Part shown: one piece after another, positions 11,037-22,499 of the stretch
Layout: the number at the start of each line of letters is the position of its first letter
Position numbering within the stretch: the first letter of the stretch is position 1
Made by a program: the position numbers and the translations under genes
The notes under the pieces: model-generated
Databases searched by the model: none
Seen by the model: the letters and a program-made list of their open reading frames with translations, nothing else
Told to the model about the DNA's origin: nothing
Assembly (NCBI GenBank): GCA_963853835.1
Contig: OY970828.1
Span: forward strand, 59,636,861 to 59,700,860
From: Calendula officinalis
Lineage: Eukaryota; Streptophyta; Magnoliopsida; Asterales; Asteraceae
Direction: 5' to 3'
Length of the DNA stretch: 64,000 bases

Positions 11037-12828
11037 TTAATGCTGTGCTATAATTAGGGTTTTGGGTTTGTCCACAGGAGTAAACATGAAGTTTCCAGAG
11101 AACATTGCTTCTTTATCTGCACAACCAAAAATCATCTTAAAATTAACCTCAACCTTAAAGATAATTGCTCCTAACACAATATAGTTAGTATCTGTTATCG
11201 ATCATTATTAGGCATTATTTACATATTAAATCCAAAAAACAGATAATCTAAAACAAAATAAATGAGGTACCTGTCAATGACAAACAAGTACATTCTCGTC
11301 GAACATATCTTGTGAAAGCCTGAAATTTATTATAAAACAAGGTCAAAAGACTGATATAACATAACCCAAATCAACCCATTTAAAAATAAACAGCCACTAA
11401 AATAATACATTAAAACAAAGGTAAGGGAACATACCATGACAGCTGGCAAGGCAGCTGGATCTAACTTTGATGAACCATCTTCATAGAAAACGTTCCTACA
11501 GAACATGTAAAAATCATTAGAAAACAGATACGAAAAACAAACTGTAAAAATCATTTAGGGGCATATTAGGTATTTAACCAACATGTAGTGGATTACTTAC
11601 TTCCATATTGCAGTCTGCAAATCATCTTGTTTAGCTTCCGGAAGCATTGCGGTATCAAAAGCAACAATATTTCCATAAAATACTTTTTCCAATTCCCTCA
11701 TCCATTTAGACAACAACAAATTAACCTGCACAGTCGAAATAATTATAAAATTAAGATTAAACCCATTTATCTAGGATTAAGAGGTCAATTAACAACAAAT
11801 TACAAAACTAACCCCAGCTTTCGAGACTCTTGTCTCTAAATCATGATTATAGATTTCATAAACGTATTGCCCTAATTCAACGCCTTCTTGTCCTTCTGCT
11901 TTCAAACGACGCAAACAAAGCCACATGTGTACCACAAGCATTGAGAAATTTGTTCTAAAGGTTTTCTCCAAGCTAAAAACTGCATGTTATATTTAAGTTT
12001 ATCCATTAGACTACATACTTTTTGAAGAAAAAAAACAAAGTGTTCAATTTCTCATGTATACAATATTCTATCCAACAACAACAAAATACTAACCATCATA
12101 AATGGCAGGTTTATCAACTTGAGATACAACACGTCTGTAAATAACATTTGCTTGCCGAATAGATTTGCTCTGTTTGCTATAAAACAACATCATTTTGAGC
12201 AGAAAATGGCGAAGACCTTCATAAGTAGGTTCCTCAATTCTCAAAGGGGATTCAGGAGGCAATGCTAAAGAACAAGGCTTAGAACGAAACATCTTATTCA
12301 GGTTTACCTGCGAAAAGCAGTGCAATATCCCAAATTCATCATGGAAATAATCATCTAAAATAGCATATTATGATTGTATATGAGGATCAGGAAAGCAAAT
12401 TTTCAAATTGGATACTGCAACAAGTTTTGTAGTCAATATCTACTAAAAGCTGGGAAAACTTATACCTCAGTTCTACAACTAAAGTCTACTTTAACAAGAG
12501 TTCTGAACAGTATTAATAAGATCTAATCTCCTAAAGTTTACCACTCATATAATCATAAGATTCATAATTCGACATTACAGATTCAAATTGGAATCTGAAT
12601 CAGGCCAAACTACGAATCTGAAAAGATGGAGCAGTCAAGTACCTCTGATTTAGCAGCATATCTTTTCTCAGGAGCATCTGCAGCTGCTCCCGGCACCTCA
12701 AGGGCGGCGGAAACCCTAGAAAATCGCCGGCATGGAAACACGTACAAATCCCTGGGAAAATCTGATTTACTGTGTCTGTAAAGATTAGCTAGGATTCTGC
12801 TCCATCGAGGCATCATTGCTGTCTCCAC
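11037..12828 (-). CDS. UQCC1: Ubiquinol-cytochrome c chaperone (UQCC1/CBP3), mitochondrial
   Basis: Assembly factor of respiratory complex III. In yeast and animals CBP3/UQCC1 binds newly made cytochrome b. Seven minus-strand exons: 12828-12643, 12307-12094, 11979-11813, 11725-11601, 11495-11435, 11319-11271 and 11116-11037, together 882 nt or 293 residues, all in phase. The N-terminus (METAMMPRWSRILANLYRHS) is basic and amphipathic, as expected for a mitochondrial presequence. The chaperone domain runs from TYEGLRHFLLKMMLF through FRTNFSMLVVHMWLCLRRLK, SKWMRELEKVFYGNIVAFD and VFYEDGSSKLDPAALPAVM to FTRYVRRE, near the C-terminus. Exon 3 uses the AG at 11980-11981 and not the nearer one, because only that keeps the frame. 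A telo-box lies upstream. Confidence 0.93.
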
Positions 12829-12993
12829 AAAGCCTGATTACTAAATTTAAACAAAATTGCAGTGAAATTGGAAGAGATTGGTGTGAGTAGATCGTGAAAA
12901 AATACACACGGTGAAGAAATGCATTACGTGTAGTGTTGTAGCAGGTGGTAATTGGTAAATGGAAATTTTCCGTCAAATTCTCCCGGAGATCTT

Positions 12994-13002
12994 AAACCCT
13001 AA
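12994..13002. promoter_or_regulatory. Telo-box AAACCCTAA upstream of UQCC1
   Basis: AAACCCTAA lies 166 bp upstream of the UQCC1 start codon. Telo-boxes are common in plant promoters of ribosomal and mitochondrial biogenesis genes. Function here is inferred from position and motif only. Confidence 0.5.
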
Positions 13003-14054
13003 AATTAACCGCAAAAAGTCAATAAATCGGATGTTATAAAACCAACATTTGTCATCCAAAACATATGTATTATGTACCATGTCGCTAAAAGTATATATAT
13101 ATATAAATAAACAAAATTTGTTACATATTTATGTTATTTACCATCAAACCTAATGGTGTAAGTTATTCATGAGTTCAATCTATCACCATGATAACAATGA
13201 TTAAGTTATATATCATCAAAATTTAAAACTCTAAAAAGCTCATTATAAAAAAGTAACATCCTTTTGGAGAACCATTGGTTATTCAGTTAATATTTTGATT
13301 ATGTATAACTTTTAACTAAATGATTCCTAAATGATTAATATCTAGTAACGTATCAATATATTTCCAAACTTTTCACTCTGACATTCATATATCTATATAT
13401 GTATTTATATAATGATACTCATTCATGACCAACCAAGTTTCGAAGACATGGCATCAAGTACCAATCTACCATCATACTTTCGAACCTCCAAAAGCATTTG
13501 ACTCTATCAATAATTTTATTCAATAAACTATTCCAAATTATGTTAATATATAGTTGAAACGATAAAGATGATAATCTCTTTTATGTACACATCTAAAAAA
13601 TTAACATGTTTGAATCATTCAAACTGATAATTTATTTAACATGTTGAATTAAAGGGGTATATAAGTTGAGTTTATATTGAAAGTAAAAATGTTATAGTTG
13701 AGATGTTTAATCTTTTTATAAAAACAAGTTGGGTTCATATTGAATGTCTATGACCCGACAACTAGCAAATTCAATTGTCACTCCTGGGCTCAATACAATA
13801 TGGTTGTTAATAATTAAAAGTACTCTTAGTCGTTATTTTATATTTGTTTATGTGATCAAGGTATATTACTTAATCCCCCATTAGGCTAGTTGACTAATCT
13901 CCCCGGCCATCCCATAACAAGCAAAATTCGGATATTCGCTCGAGCCGCCATAACTTTTCATTGTTTAGAAACATTGTTTTGGTTATTCAACATCATTTTA
14001 TACCCCATTTTGGTAACTTCATTTTCATCAGAAAACTCTAAAAAACCATCAAAA
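13003..14054. other. Intergenic between divergent UQCC1 and UGT genes
   Basis: AT-rich spacer between the minus-strand UQCC1 and the plus-strand UGT, so both promoters must lie here. No transposon ends or ORFs recognised. A frame open from 13890 continues into the UGT, but its N-terminal extension does not look like the family. Confidence 0.4.
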
Positions 14055-17000
14055 ATGGAGGAAAATCATAAATGTAGCAACGCTAAAACCCCTCTCGGCG
14101 AACCTCATGTGTTAATCTTTCCCATACCATTTCAAGGTCCGGTCAACTGTGCACTCAAGTTAGCCGAACTCCTATGTATTTCCGGCATCCACGTCACTTT
14201 CCTCAGCACCGATCACATCCACCGCCCTCTCCTCCGCCGCACCCAAGTCCTGTCCCGGTTCAGCCGCTACCCCAACTTCCAATTTGAGACAATCCCAGAT
14301 GGGCTCGAGCATGAAAACCCAGTCTCTAGGGACGGATTCATGGAGGTAATGGACGCTATAGATGGTGTGAGTAAACCGGTTTTCCGGGAGATGATGGTTT
14401 CTGGTCGGCTGAGTAGGAGATCTGGGCGGCCGGTGACGGTGATGATACCGGATGCGTTGTTCTGTTTTGCGGTGGAAGTTGGTTTAGAGACTGCGACTCC
14501 GGTGGTTTGCTTTGAAACGATTAGTCCGTGCTGCTTGTGGACTTCTTATTTCAATCTTCAAGCCCTAATTGAAGCTGGTCATCTCCCCTTCCAAGGTGCC
14601 AACTTTTGTTTAAAACATATTATCTACATGATTTTTATTTAACTAGCAGGGTACCCGCGCAATGCGGCGGCGGGTACCCGTAACTATATTTCAAAGTGAC
14701 GATAGTAACGGTGGTGGTGGCAATAGCGATAGTGATGAGTGGTGGTGTGTAGTGATGGTAGGTGCCGACACTAGTGATGGTCAAATGTAATGATGGTAGG
14801 TGCCGACATTGGTAAGAATTGATGATTTACACCGTCGTATATTTAATGTTATTGGGATAAATGGTTATAATAACAGCCTAATGTATTAAGTGTGAGTGGT
14901 TTGAAATAAAGTGTAATGTATAGCAAGTGGTTAACACATAGTGATAACTTAGGAGAGGTCCTGGGTTCGAATCTTATAAGCCGCGGTTTATTTATTTTTA
15001 AGGTAAAGAACTAACTAACAAAAGTGGAAAGGTCCTTAATATTAAATTTAAAGAGCTCCTTAAACTTTCTTAATGTGGTAGGCCTAAATGTTTTATATAG
15101 TAGTAAGATAAGATATAAAATTGCTTTACCTGGTTAAAAATTTCTCTACATGGTCTAACTCACACTCTAGTTAGTTAGTCAACTGAATAGTAATTAGTTA
15201 ACCACTATTAATTACTCCCTCCGTCCCTAAATAAAGTTCTCATTTTGCCTTCAAATTTTGTCCCTAAATAAAGTTCTCATTTCTCAAACATAAGGGACCC
15301 ACTTAATATAATAATATTATTACCAATACTTTCACCACTAACTATCTCTTAAAACATTTTGTCTCTCCAATCAAACTTTATATTTTAATCAAAAGTAATA
15401 CCAAATACCCCACTACTAACTATCTCCTAAAATATTGTGCCCAACACAAATGGGAACTTTATTAAGGGACGGAGGGAGTATTATTGACTTGTATATTAGT
15501 TAGTTATGATGTACCGCTTTCAACTTTCATATCTTTTCAATTTTAACACTTTATTAAGGGACGGAGCTAGAGCCCATCAAATATAGTAAATGAGAAGTTT
15601 TTATGGGATAAAAATATAGGATGAAATGAGAAGTTTTTGTGGGAGAGAGGGAGTAAAAAAAACTATTATCAAAGAAAAAAATTGAAACGGTCTTATAACC
15701 TTATTTATGGAGTTTCACTACAAAAATAAAAATTTATCACACAACATTGCATTATGGTGTGCGTAAATTGTAAATTGTATCTCTGTTCCTCCTGACCTCA
15801 CCGGATCCCTTTTAATTATGGAAAATTGATAATGACAGCTCTTAGGGTTGTTATTAAGAAGACAAAATACACAAAAGACAATTCCCTGAATTTTAGGAAT
15901 ATTACTTTTTTAATCAATGTACAAGCTTTTTATGCATGTTATTAACAAAACTCTTTAATTAATAAGTGGGGTTCATTGGTATTCCGGTACCAGTTAATTA
16001 AACAGGTAAAATTCACCATGGAGATCGATTTTTACGGTATAAATGTTGTTTGATATTAGAATAAATTTGTTCCGGTTCCACAGTTTTGGGTTTGGATCAG
16101 CCAATTGAACAGGGTGGGGTAGCAATTCCCAGTTTCTCACGCTGCATTATTGCATTAATTATCAAGTTGCATCAAACTATCAGCTTAATTAATATCCTTT
16201 CTGTCCCAAATTTATTGTCCACTAAAAAAATACACAGTTTAAAAAATGTACATTAATTTTACTATTTCACCAATCAAATTTTCTATTTTTCACTTAAATG
16301 TTTTTTGATTGGTTGAAATTTAGGAAACAAAGTAAAATAGTATAATAGACAATAAAAATGGAACGGAGGGAGTATAATATTAAATGGTCTGCACGTGGTA
16401 ACAAATACTCCCTCCGTCCCACAAAAAACTTCTCATTTCATCCTATATTTTTGTCCCACAAAAAACTTCTCATTTGCTACATTTGATGGACTCCATATAA
16501 TAAAATAATATTATTACCAAGGACCCCACCACTTATTATCCACTAACAATCTTTCTCTCTCCAAACCAATCTTATATTTTAATCAAATTTATTACCAATG
16601 ACCCCACCACTAATTACACCTTAAAACTTGTGTAAAAGTGAAATAAGAAGTTTTTTGTGGGATGGAAGGAGTATGATTCAAGCGATATAGACATAAATGG
16701 GTGTCTAACTGCCTACTTTTTTTTTGGAAACTGCATTAGTTTTCTCACACGTATATTCAAATTAACTTAGCAAAACACAAAAAGTAATACTAAAGAGTTA
16801 ATCATATTGGTAAGAAAGAATCTAAATGAACATATGATCATGATTTTATTTACTTTGCGATCGAATCCTAATTAGCATTCAACTTTTCTTGCTCTTTTAG
16901 GGAATGATTTGGACGAACCGATAGAAAATGTGCCAGGAACAGAACATATTCTTCGCAAACGGGATCTTGCAGTTTTTTGTCGAACCAATAACCTCTCGGA

Positions 17001-17853
17001 CCCTGAAATTCAAAGCGTCTTAGAAGAAGTACAGACCATACCTCGAGCCCAAGGACTTATACTCAACACATTTGAAGAGTTAGACGGACTAGTACTCCCA
17101 CACATGCGAAAACTTTGTCCAAACATTTACACCATAGGCCCGTTGCACTCTCTCCACAAATCCCGACTCCTTCCAAACACTAAAGAGTTGCCCGAACCCT
17201 CTTTCTCAAACAGCATTTGGAAGGAAGATAAAACTTGCTTGTCCTGGCTGGACCAACACGCTCCAGAAACCGTTGTGTATGTCAGCATCGGAAGTCTTGC
17301 CTTGATGACATTTGACGAGCTACTCGAAATATGGCACGGTTTGGTTAGCAGTAAGAAACCCTTTTTATGGGTGAGACGCCCGGGGTCAATTATTGGATAC
17401 GATGAGTCTAGGGTTCCGAGTGAACTTCTAGAAGGTATCAAAGAAATGGGGTGTGTAGTAGATTGGGCCCCACAAGAAGATGTTCTAGCCCATCGAGCTG
17501 TTGGTGGGTTTCTGACACATAGTGGGTGGAACTCGACAATGGAGAGTTTAGTCAAGGGTGTTCCGATGATATGTTTGCCTTTGCATTGTGACCAACAAGT
17601 TAATAGTCGATTTGTGGGAGAAGTGTGGAAGGTGGGAATAGATATTAAAGATACATGTAACCGTTCGATTGTTGAAAAGGCGGTTAGAGACATCATGGAT
17701 GTGAGACGAGATGTGTTTGTACAGTGTGCAAGTAGCTGGGCGAATCTGGCGAAAGATTCAATAAACGAGTTGGGTTCATCATCTATAAATTTGGCTCGAT
17801 TGATCAATGATATAAAATTAATGACTTATGCATATCATACAACCCGTACCTAA
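14055..17853 (+). CDS. UDP-glycosyltransferase, UGT709-like
   Basis: Family 1 glycosyltransferase that would move glucose from UDP-glucose to a small acceptor in the cytosol. Two exons, 14055-14595 and 16901-17853, join in phase 1 to give 497 residues. The start MEENHKC is chosen because HVLIFPIPFQGPVNCALKLAE follows at the normal distance; this carries a Gln-Gly in place of the usual catalytic His-containing motif. The PSPG box begins WAPQEDVLAHRAVGGFLTHS and ends HCDQQ. The overall pattern, including VNSRFVGEVWKVG, resembles UGT709 enzymes, whose best-known member glucosylates 7-deoxyloganetic acid. The acceptor is not predictable, and the catalytic His must be checked by alignment. The 2.3-kb intron holds at least five transposons. 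Confidence 0.88.
14643..15118 (-). mobile_element. Short non-autonomous Helitron in UGT intron
   Basis: On the minus strand it starts TCTTACTACTATATAAAAC and ends with a GC-rich hairpin (GGGTACCCGCC..GCGGGTACCC) followed by CTAG. Flanking host bases fit A|T insertion (A at 14642, T at 15119). Length 476 bp; its sister copy is at 48038-48516. It carries a tRNA-like stretch. Confidence 0.8.
14905..14990 (+). other. tRNA-like A-box/B-box stretch inside Helitron
   Basis: TAGCAAGTGGTTAACAC resembles a pol III A box and D arm, and GGGTTCGAATC resembles a B box and T loop, about 40 bp apart. The stems do not pair as in a real tRNA, so this is not called a tRNA gene. The same arrangement recurs at about 48350-48410 and three times in 48565-49765. 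Confidence 0.55.
15215..15478. mobile_element. Stowaway MITE
   Basis: Inverted ends CTCCCTCCGTCCCTAAATAA and the complement of CTCCCTCCGTCCCTTAATAA, with TA target duplications at 15213-15214 and 15479-15480. 264 bp, in the UGT intron. A truncated relative follows at about 15553-15655. Confidence 0.9.
15829..15953. mobile_element. Small MITE, GCTAATGACA family
   Basis: AATGACAGCTCTTAGGG at the left, with inner words 'gtacaagctttttatgcatg' shared with 25570-25690 and, reversed, with 8598-8737. The right end is degraded. Confidence 0.6.
16195..16372. mobile_element. Stowaway-like MITE
   Basis: Left end TCCTTTCTGTCCCAAAT and right end complementary to CTCCCTCCGTTCC, flanked by TA. 178 bp, in the UGT intron. 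Confidence 0.75.
16408..16671. mobile_element. Stowaway MITE
   Basis: Left end CTCCCTCCGTCCCACAAAAA, right end TTTTTGTGGGATGGAAGGAG, TA duplications at 16406-16407 and 16672-16673. 264 bp. Its second exon-side neighbour is the UGT acceptor site 230 bp away. Confidence 0.85.
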
Positions 17854-18481
17854 GTCAATCATCTTGTAATATTCTTAGCATTTACAATAAATTGTATTTG
17901 ACTATTGTAGTCAGTTATCTTCATTCTTGTTATGTAAAAGTTTTCTTAACTCAAATTTTTCTTAACTCAAACAAACATTAAAATTTGAAAACCGTCACAA
18001 CTTATCATATTTCAGACCTAATTAAAGCTTTCTTGATGTATATTACATTCATGCTTCAGTTCAATTGCTCTTATTCTCGACTATATGTCATATTTACATA
18101 GATATTGCTAGAACTTTGTGTAAGACAACATTGTACAAAATTATGTTTAGTTATATAACGAATTTTACCATTTAATTACGTACTAGCTATAGGTTGACAA
18201 AGTTTTGTTTTGAAAAAAAAGAAAGAAATTCACTAGGTACGAAAGTCAAAAAAATGCCATTTTAGATCATTACTAAATCAAAATCACTCATCGTTCTTTA
18301 ACTATGATCTTATTTAAGTCATAATCGCATATAGTTTGATTTGATTTTAACAATTCATATGGGTCATACGATACAAATATTTACGAATCCTTTGTCGAAT
18401 TGGCCTACGGTAGTTGGGATAATTTTATAAGTAATAGTTTAAAGTCTAGACCGTTAGTCCGTTGATCCAGAAATAAAGCTA
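17854..18481. other. 3' flank of UGT gene
   Basis: AT-rich; probable UGT 3' UTR in the first ~100 bp (AATAAATTG near 17886). Nothing else recognised before the Helitron. Confidence 0.4.
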
Positions 18482-21445
18482 TCTTTATTCTTAATAAATG
18501 AAGGTTTTTTTGAATTTGTTTGCTGAGTCATTGCTGACTCAAGTATGCCACGTTAAATCCAGCAGTGCAATTTCGGTTTTTCATTGCCATGTAATACGCC
18601 AAATAAGCATTAAAACCGGTGTTTGTTAATTTTGGTAACCAATTAATCAGTTTCCAAAACGTTTGGCTTAAATTTCGGCCCACTATTATGAACCCATTAA
18701 TCCCGAATTCAATGGAATTCGGTTTCCATTTTGATATTGTTTCAGGTTGAGGAAGATGCCGAGAGAGGAAGGAATTCAGAATTTCTACATGCCCACTATT
18801 CCTTAAATATAGCTCGTGCAGTTTTTCCTACGTTATCTAAGTGAGTTAATCTAGGAATGGATTATCTCAACAATTACAGAAACACTTAAACGTATCCGGA
18901 ATTTTACCTTTGCTTTCGATATCACTTTTCTACGATCAATAAGCATTCAATCTTCAAACAGGTACACGTATGTTAATTATCACAGCATTGTTACAAGTAA
19001 CCGTGATTAACTCTGCATTCTTATAATATGCAGGTTTTGTTACTTTAATTTTTTTGTCCTAACCAGTTCATGGTAACATGCATAAACAAAATTTATCAGT
19101 CTGCATAACTTTGTTCAATAGGCATAAATACAGATGTAAGAATTTATAAACTGCATAAATCAGTTTATCAATCATACCGATGCATTTTAAAATATGCAAA
19201 AAATACCGATGCTAATATAATAACATTATTCAATTTTTCTCCAGAATAACTAATTCAAATTTTATAACAAACATCCAAGGGTCGATTAAAAGGAAAATTT
19301 GTAATTTAAATTGTTCGTGATGCTATATGTTGCTGGAATCCAGGTCATGTTTCTTTAATTTTAATTATTTAGTTTGGATTTATGCTTTTTTTTTTAATTT
19401 TTATGCAATCTATATTAACAATCGTTTGTTTGAATAGGCACCATCAATAAGAAGAAGAACAACACAAGAACCAACAACAGCCAAGAGGATTACAGCCTCA
19501 ACAACCTGTAATGAGGTTTCTCCTGATGCATTTGGGAGGGAAGCTAAACATTTTGGAATAAAGCTTTTAAATACAACTTTTGTGATTGTCTGACTCTTGC
19601 CTAAAATATAGGAAAACAAAATACTAACTTCACTCAAATGTGAAAGCATGCTCTAAAAGGATACTATTGAAAAGAAAAGAAAAGAAAATACTACCTTCAG
19701 TGAAATATGTCAAACTAATACGATGAGCAAGTAGTTACATATTATGATATAAAGCCAATTTATGGTCAAATCATTGACACAAATGAAGGTTTAAAAGCTT
19801 GGTTTGCCAAATGCAACTTCTAATGGGTTTACATCCTTCTATATTTGATCATGTATATGGAGGAGGAGGATCTCCATCAGATAATGTGTTTGTAGTGGTC
19901 CATTCAAATTCAAATAAATCTAAACTGTTGCTTCATCTCTAACAGGTGTAAAATAGGTTTACAGAAAACAGGACGACCGGATAGAATGGGTCAAGTGGGT
20001 TTAAAGTTGTCCAAATTGTCGTCAGGTAAACACAAAAAACCTCCTAGATCATTTTATTCAAAAAGTTATATTTTTATTGAATAATATAACTTTGATTATA
20101 ATTGTCTTCAGGTAAGTCCGTAAGGAGTTTAAATTGTGGAAACAAACTAAAGCGGCAACCACAATTCAGGTTAATTCGATAATGTTGTCACCCATTAAAC
20201 TATAAAGTTTGTACACAATTTTGAAAAATGAGCGGGTTGGTGATGGGTCTGATTGGTTTGGGTCAATGTTGTGGGTCTCTTTAATGTTAATAGTAGTATT
20301 ATCTATTTTTTGGACGGATCGAACTATACATTTTCTATTTGATAAAAAGAATTACAGGAAATTTACAGTCACTTATTGGTGGTTCTTGTGGTCTCGTCAT
20401 CTGTCAACATGGAGCCCGACCCGTTGTTATTTTCTTTCATGTACAATAATGTTGTTGACCCGTTACAAGTTGGTTTAAGGTAAAATTTTGCTGTATTTAA
20501 AAAAATGCAACTGTTTCGGGAAATTGGAGATTGGACCATATTGGTGAAGGAACATACGTGTGAGTTATTACATTATCTGCTTTTAATCCAATTGATACTT
20601 AGAGCTTAATGGGTTAGTAATTTTAATAACCCGTAATTTTATGAAGGAGCATACTCCAAAGATTTCAATTTCATTCAGTCTTCTTTACTTCTCTCTATTG
20701 CTTTATCTCTATAATCATATAGGGTAAGAACATATCACATGCATTTCAAATTTATTCTGGCTCTTTACTCCAAAGATTTTACTTCATTTTGTTTATAGGC
20801 GTGTCTTTCAAATTTACCATAGTCATGATAAAATCTATGTAATTGATACATGGCAGTAACAATGAATGCCCTCCTTGTGCTCATTGTGCAATTCGTTGCT
20901 CTTTGAGGTGTTATCCTAATTATGATGTCCTAATTCAAATTTGTTTCCTGATATTGATAAATTTGATGCAGAGGGCTGTTTTAACAATAAATATGGATGC
21001 TTCTTAATTTGTGTAAATTGAAGACATGATTTGTCAATTTCATGCCATGCACAACTATACATATGGATTTCTATGTTTTGAGTTTTGAGTTTTGACTTTG
21101 GATAAAAATTATACTTACAAAAGTTAGATTAATGCCACAATGCCAATAAAAAAAGTTTGACTATATCAATATATGTACATATTCAGTTGTTATCATGGAT
21201 TCACCAGTGCAGTTATAAAGAACTAATGATGGACAAAAAAGATGTTTCTGCCGATCCATGTCAGCCCTGTTCAAAAGCCCCTATTTTGCTTGTTAATTTG
21301 TTACTCAACTCACATGTTTTGCCACCTTAACAAAGGGAGAAATGTTAATTCTGACTTATCTATTAAATCTTTTTTACTTTGGTTGATATATATTTGTGAA
21401 AAAAATTTATAAGCCGCCCGTGATTTATCACGGGTTATAGTCTAG
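18482..21445 (+). mobile_element. Non-autonomous Helitron upstream of RhoGAP gene
   Basis: The 5' end TCTTTATTCTTAATAAATG follows a host A. The 3' end has the hairpin CCCGTGATTTATCACGGG, 7 bases, then CTAG, followed by host T. The same hairpin recurs at 45647 and 52365. No Rep/helicase ORF is visible in its 2964 bp. Short frames at 19410-19649 (minus) and 20209-20478 (plus) are unrecognised and could be captured fragments. The 3' end is firm; the 5' end is inferred from resemblance to 43264. Confidence 0.7.
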
Positions 21446-22499
21446 TATTACCATACGCTCCAGTCCACCGATAGCTCCTGCAGCAGCAGCTTACGTGGCT
21501 AAAATCTACTCGTTGATTCAGCTGACTAATTATACATTAGTCAATGGTATATTTTTCGTGCCTACTGTCACTTTCCCTATCGAATCGTCATCTCTATTCT
21601 CTCTCTAAACTTTTTTTTTTGTTTTTTCGCTGTTCTTCCGTGTTCGTGATCGGCTGCCAAAAGTCTCGTATCGATTAATTGCAAATCGGAAGGTATAACC
21701 TGAAATCATTGATTCAGTTTCGCAATTCTCTAGGGTTTCATTCTTGGTAACGCGTTTTTATATGTATGTTAATGATCGTTTGCTTTCAGTGTTTTTTTTG
21801 TTTATACACATGTATTCATCGTCAAACAAGAATAAAGGTAGCGACCGTAATCAGTTCTTCTGTTTTTTGACCTTTTTATGCGGAATTTGATGCTGTTTGG
21901 CTATAGTTGATGTGATTAATCTGTTTGATGCTGTTTTAGTGAGAAAATATGTGTTTTTAGCTGTATTACTTTATTTTTAGATTAAAGTGGCTCTAGTTGT
22001 TAATAAAGTCAAAAAATTAATCTTTTTGGATTAATCTGTTTGGTTGACTGTGTGTCCAATATCAAATTAACTGAAGCTTTGATCTTATCCTTAATTTACA
22101 ATTGACTTTAAATATTATCTCCCCATGTTTTTACATCATTGATTATGGATTGAAGTGTTTGGTAGCATCAAGAAGGAGTATGCTTATTATAAAATTAGGC
22201 AATTAGCTAACAAAACTGAATGCTTTTTTATATCAAGTCAGCATGTTTGTTTAATTTTCTGCTGTTTCAGCAAGCTTTGTAATAGCTTTTAATTCACCAT
22301 TTAACCTTCAAATGGAATTCAGTGTTTTATTGTCATAGAACGATTGAAAACTCTTAAAACTAGAATGATTTGAATGATCAAATTACCATTCACTTAGAGT
22401 TAAATAACTTACCTTTTCAATGTAGGATTTGAATATCAAGGATTAGAATAACCTTGCAAATTACTAAAAGTTTCCTCATTGGTTTCTGAAATCAGCTTA
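21446..22499 (+). promoter_or_regulatory. Promoter and 5' UTR region of RhoGAP gene
   Basis: Starts directly after the Helitron. A CT-rich stretch (21590-21620, TCTCTATTCTCTCTC) is typical of plant transcription start regions. A 5' UTR intron up to about 22490 is likely, because the start codon lies 0.9 kb further on. Confidence 0.4.

Noticed and set aside
13890..14054. Open frame extending the UGT upstream from 13890
   Set aside because: The added residues do not resemble UGT N-termini; the family start fits the Met at 14055.
14905..14990. tRNA gene call
   Set aside because: A- and B-box-like words are present but the acceptor and T stems do not pair, and the stretch recurs only inside a repeat family.
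17127..17807. 226-codon antisense frame inside the UGT exon
   Set aside because: It is the shadow of a strongly conserved coding exon on the other strand and shows no family features.
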